The position numbers were made by a program, and so were the translations under genes. A DNA stretch of 51,959 bases from Pseudomonadota bacterium (GTDB lineage Bacteria > Pseudomonadota > Alphaproteobacteria > Rhizobiales > Beijerinckiaceae). A model generated the notes under the pieces. The model saw only the letters and a list, made by a program, of their open reading frames with translations. It searched no databases and was not told where the DNA came from. Within the stretch, counting starts at the first letter, position 1; the number at the start of each line of letters is the position of its first letter. The DNA is taken from the NCBI GenBank assembly GCA_023450615.1, contig JAEXGT010000046.1:1-51959 (forward strand). The letters are read 5' to 3'. Positions 49,782 to 51,959 of this stretch are shown here, one piece after another.

Positions 49782-49804
49782 ATGGCCGGGACGAGCCCGG
49801 CCAT
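49782..49804. repeat. REP-like/terminator palindrome ATGGCCGGG-ACGAG-CCCGGCCAT
   Basis: A perfect 9-bp stem with a 5-base loop, in the gap between the TPR gene end and ispE start, both on the minus strand. Sequence and loop resemble the other palindromic elements here. It may terminate the TPR transcript. Confidence 0.6.
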
Positions 49805-49828
49805 GATGATGGTCAAATCAGTGGAGCC

Positions 49829-51646
49829 TCAGCCGCCGCTCTGAGCGGTCGGGGCAGGCGCCGGAGCAGGCGCGCTTTCGGCAGCCGTCGGGTTCTTTTC
49901 CACCTCGTCGAGGCCGACATCGATCTTCCTGAGAATTTTCACGAGGTCTTCCGGCTCGGGATTCGACGCCTTGGCGTGATCCCACTGGAACTTGGCCTCG
50001 AGCTTGCGGCCCACCTTCCAATAGGCATCGCCCAAGTGATCGTTGATCGTCGGATCGCCTGCCTTCAGCTCCACGGCCTTTTCGAGTTCGCGCACCGCAT
50101 CCTCGTAGCGACCGAGGCGGTAATAGGCCCAGCCGAGGGAATCGATGATCATGCCGTCGCGGGGCGCAAGCTCCACCGCTTTGGTCAGCATCTTGAAGGC
50201 TTCATCGATGTTCTCGTTCCGGTCGACCCAGGAATAGGCGAGGTAGTTCATCACCTGCGCCTTGCCGGCTGGCAGGGTGTCAGGCACCAGCTCCAAAGAC
50301 TTCTTGAGATCGGCTTCGGCCTTGTCCCACTGCTTGGCGCGCTCATAGGACGTGCCGCGATAGAAGAAGAGAATCCAGTGGCCGCGCTGAGGTGTGCCCA
50401 CGAGCTCGATGGCCTTGCCGTAGGTTTCGGCGGCTTCCGCGAATTTCTTGCGCGAACGCTGCACGTTGCCCAGCGCCATGACGACTTCCACCTCGTCCGG
50501 ACGCTCCTTCATGAGCTTGTCGAGATAGGCCATGGCCTCCTCGCCGCGCCCCATCTGCTCATAATTCTGGCCGATGGAGATATCGGCGCTCGTGCGCACC
50601 GGAGAATCCTTCGGCACCCGGCCGAAGGCCGCATTGGCCTGCTCGTACTGCTTCAGGCGCTCGTAAACGTCGCCCAGGGTGATAAGCGCCATCGCATGGT
50701 CCGGCTTCAGGTCGAGACCGAGCTGGAGGTAGATGGTCGCCGTCAGCTCATCGCCCTGTGAATTGCCCACCACGCCGAGACCGTAGAGAAGCTCGGCGGC
50801 GCCGTCCTGCGCATTGGCGACGAGCGGCTTGAGGGGCTTGCCCTCTTCCAGCGCCGTCAGAGCCGCCTTCACGATGGGATGGCGCGGAGCGAGCTCGTCG
50901 AAGGCCTTGTAGACGGCAATCGCCTCTTCCTTCTTGCCGCGCTTGGCAAGGAAGCGGCCATAAGCGTCCACCACCTGGAGGGTGTTCTTCTCGCCCTCAT
51001 AGGCTGCCTTGAAGCGCTTCTCGGCCTCGGCGGAATTACCGACCACGTCAGCAATGAGGGCCGCATGGTATTCGCGGAACTGCTTGAACGGATCGTTGCC
51101 CGGCGTGCCACGCAGCTTGTCCGCCGTCGCCAGGGCCTGCTTACCGTCCTTGGAGCCGGCATAGGCCCAGGCCGTCAGCAGCGTCGCGGTGAGATCCGCC
51201 TGACGGCTGCGCGCGCTCTTGGCAAGGCGGCTTCGGGCATCGCCATATTTCTGCGCCTTCAGGGAACGCACCGCGAGGGCGAACTGGGCCAGGTTGTTGG
51301 ACGAATCACGCGCCGAGAGCCGCTCGGCGGCCCGGTAAGCCTCCTGCATGGAGCCACTGGCGAGGAACACCACGAATCCGCGCTCCAGAAGCTCCTGATT
51401 GTTGGGATCTTCCTGAATGGCTTCGCGGAAATAGAGCGAGGCGGCATGCGTATCGCGAGCGGAACCGGCCACATAGGCAGAGAGGAAGTTGCCCTCCAGG
51501 CTCTGCGCTGGCCGCAAAGCCTCATTCGGATCTGGATTAAGCGCCAGAGCCGGCGAAGCCAAAAGGCCGGCCGTCATCAATACAAGTGCAGGCAAACCCT
51601 TGCGGGCCAAAGGCAATTTGAACGTGGGCACGAAGCGCGGCTCCAA
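49829..51646 (-). CDS. Tetratricopeptide-repeat periplasmic protein
   Basis: The 605-residue product starts at a TTG at 51646 (or GTG at 51631, which has GGAG nine bases upstream). A signal peptide ends after ALA (about residue 36). The rest is nearly all TPR-like helix pairs: early degenerate ones (HAASLYFREAIQEDPNN, FAEAAETYGKAIELVG) and strong C-terminal ones such as WDKAEADLKKSLEL, EAFKMLTKAVELAPRDG, DSLGWAYYRLGRYEDAVRELEKAVEL and DHLGDAYWKVGRKLEAKFQW. An Ala/Pro tail of about 20 residues follows. It is a protein-protein scaffold, secreted to the periplasm, of a type common in Hyphomicrobiales; partner unknown. It is upstream of ispE on the same strand. Confidence 0.9.
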   Translation of the reverse strand: MEPRFVPTFKLPLARKGLPALVLMTAGLLASPALALNPDPNEALRPAQSLEGNFLSAYVAGSARDTHAASLYFREAIQEDPNNQELLERGFVVFLASGSMQEAYRAAERLSARDSSNNLAQFALAVRSLKAQKYGDARSRLAKSARSRQADLTATLLTAWAYAGSKDGKQALATADKLRGTPGNDPFKQFREYHAALIADVVGNSAEAEKRFKAAYEGEKNTLQVVDAYGRFLAKRGKKEEAIAVYKAFDELAPRHPIVKAALTALEEGKPLKPLVANAQDGAAELLYGLGVVGNSQGDELTATIYLQLGLDLKPDHAMALITLGDVYERLKQYEQANAAFGRVPKDSPVRTSADISIGQNYEQMGRGEEAMAYLDKLMKERPDEVEVVMALGNVQRSRKKFAEAAETYGKAIELVGTPQRGHWILFFYRGTSYERAKQWDKAEADLKKSLELVPDTLPAGKAQVMNYLAYSWVDRNENIDEAFKMLTKAVELAPRDGMIIDSLGWAYYRLGRYEDAVRELEKAVELKAGDPTINDHLGDAYWKVGRKLEAKFQWDHAKASNPEPEDLVKILRKIDVGLDEVEKNPTAAESAPAPAPAPTAQSGG

Positions 51647-51808
51647 TCATCGCGACATCTCAAGACAGGATATAAGGAGATGTGCGCCAAATCAGGCCGG
51701 AGAATGGCGTTTCCCTGTAGCGGTCGCAAGGGGACAATTGCCGCTGAAGGCGTAAAAGCCTCGTGAGAGTGAAGGATTTCGCGCCAAGGTGCCGTCTCAG
51801 GCGAAGGC

Positions 51809-51843
51809 ATCATCCCGGCGCGGCTGCGCCGTCCGGGATGACC
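51809..51843. repeat. REP-like palindromic element
   Basis: CATCATCCCGGCGCGGCTGC then GCCGTCCGGGATGACC forms an imperfect palindrome with the same GTCATCCCGG ends as the elements at 33917, 33981 and 42253. It stands in the gap between the TPR gene start and the ETF-QO gene end, just downstream of the latter. Confidence 0.7.
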
Positions 51844-51851
51844 AACCTTCC

Positions 51852-51959
51852 TCACATATTGACGTAGTTCGGCCCGCCGCCGCCCTCGGGCGTGGTCCAG
51901 TTGATGTTCTGGTTCGGGTCCTTGATGTCGCAGGTCTTGCAGTGCACGCAGTTCTGGGC
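51852..51959 (-). CDS. Electron transfer flavoprotein-ubiquinone oxidoreductase, C-terminal fragment
   Basis: The last 35 codons of a gene entering from the right edge read AQNCVHCKTCDIKDPNQNIN followed by WTTPEGGGGPNYVNM and a TGA stop at 51852-51854. This is the highly conserved C-terminus of ETF-QO, with three Cys of its 4Fe-4S cluster in CVHCKTC. The enzyme passes electrons from reduced ETF, fed by acyl-CoA dehydrogenases, to ubiquinone in the inner membrane. The rest lies outside the window. Confidence 0.95.
   Translation of the reverse strand, partial: AQNCVHCKTCDIKDPNQNINWTTPEGGGGPNYVNM

Overview
The window looks like a chromosomal segment of a G+C-rich alphaproteobacterium, most likely Hyphomicrobiales and perhaps a Methylobacteriaceae member such as Microvirga. 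This rests on a SAM-II type riboswitch, dispersed GTCATCCCGGG-type palindromes, the run sppA-glyQ-glyS-ppdK, and the general gene style. The genus is an inference. No rRNA, tRNA, CRISPR array, IS element or phage gene was seen.

Left catabolic region (1-9977). A minus-strand group reads intradiol dioxygenase, 2-keto-4-pentenoate-type hydratase, HpaI-type aldolase and the first 56 codons of a family-3 solute-binding protein. A divergent GntR/FCD regulator faces it across two copies of an ATMATCGATTAT palindrome. Downstream on the plus strand come a TRAP transporter (dctP, hairpin, dctQ, dctM), a type II dehydroquinase with substituted active-site residues, a TIM-barrel isomerase/dehydratase, a shikimate/quinate dehydrogenase and a second, canonical dehydroquinase. 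The set points to uptake and degradation of quinate/shikimate-like cyclohexane carboxylates feeding ring cleavage, but the lower-pathway enzymes do not fit a textbook route. The block ends in an AraC remnant.

Second catabolic region (10748-19267). An IclR regulator and tctC-tctB-tctA, an MFS protein and an FMN-dependent alpha-hydroxy-acid oxidase run on the minus strand. A D-2-hydroxyacid dehydrogenase and an RraA-like protein run divergently. Together they suggest import and oxidation or cleavage of a hydroxylated carboxylate.

Middle region (19423-34400). Housekeeping and accessory genes: a small hypothetical, SRAP protein, CorA, SDR plus acyl-CoA dehydrogenase, Sua5, WrbA, LysR, AcuI-type reductase, MFS, an orphan serralysin-like RTX protease, a SleB-type hydrolase, an MmyB-type regulator with its operator and a small membrane protein, and a GFA protein.

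Core region (34414-43732). ppdK, two tandem paralogous membrane proteins, an L,D-transpeptidase lipoprotein, glyS, glyQ, sppA and a small secreted basic protein.

Right region (43742-51959). A SUKH-like gene broken by an in-frame amber codon, a TrmN6-like methyltransferase, a DUF2007 protein, a polyprenyl diphosphate synthase, metQ, a membrane/HEAT-like protein, ispE, a large TPR protein and the C-terminus of ETF-ubiquinone oxidoreductase. metQ lies behind an unusually elaborate leader: promoter, hairpin, SAM-II aptamer, three mutually exclusive pairing arms and a 27-codon ORF.

The most novel-looking signals are the metQ leader, the divergent dehydroquinase paralogue and its mosaic catabolic cluster, and the amber-interrupted SUKH-like gene.
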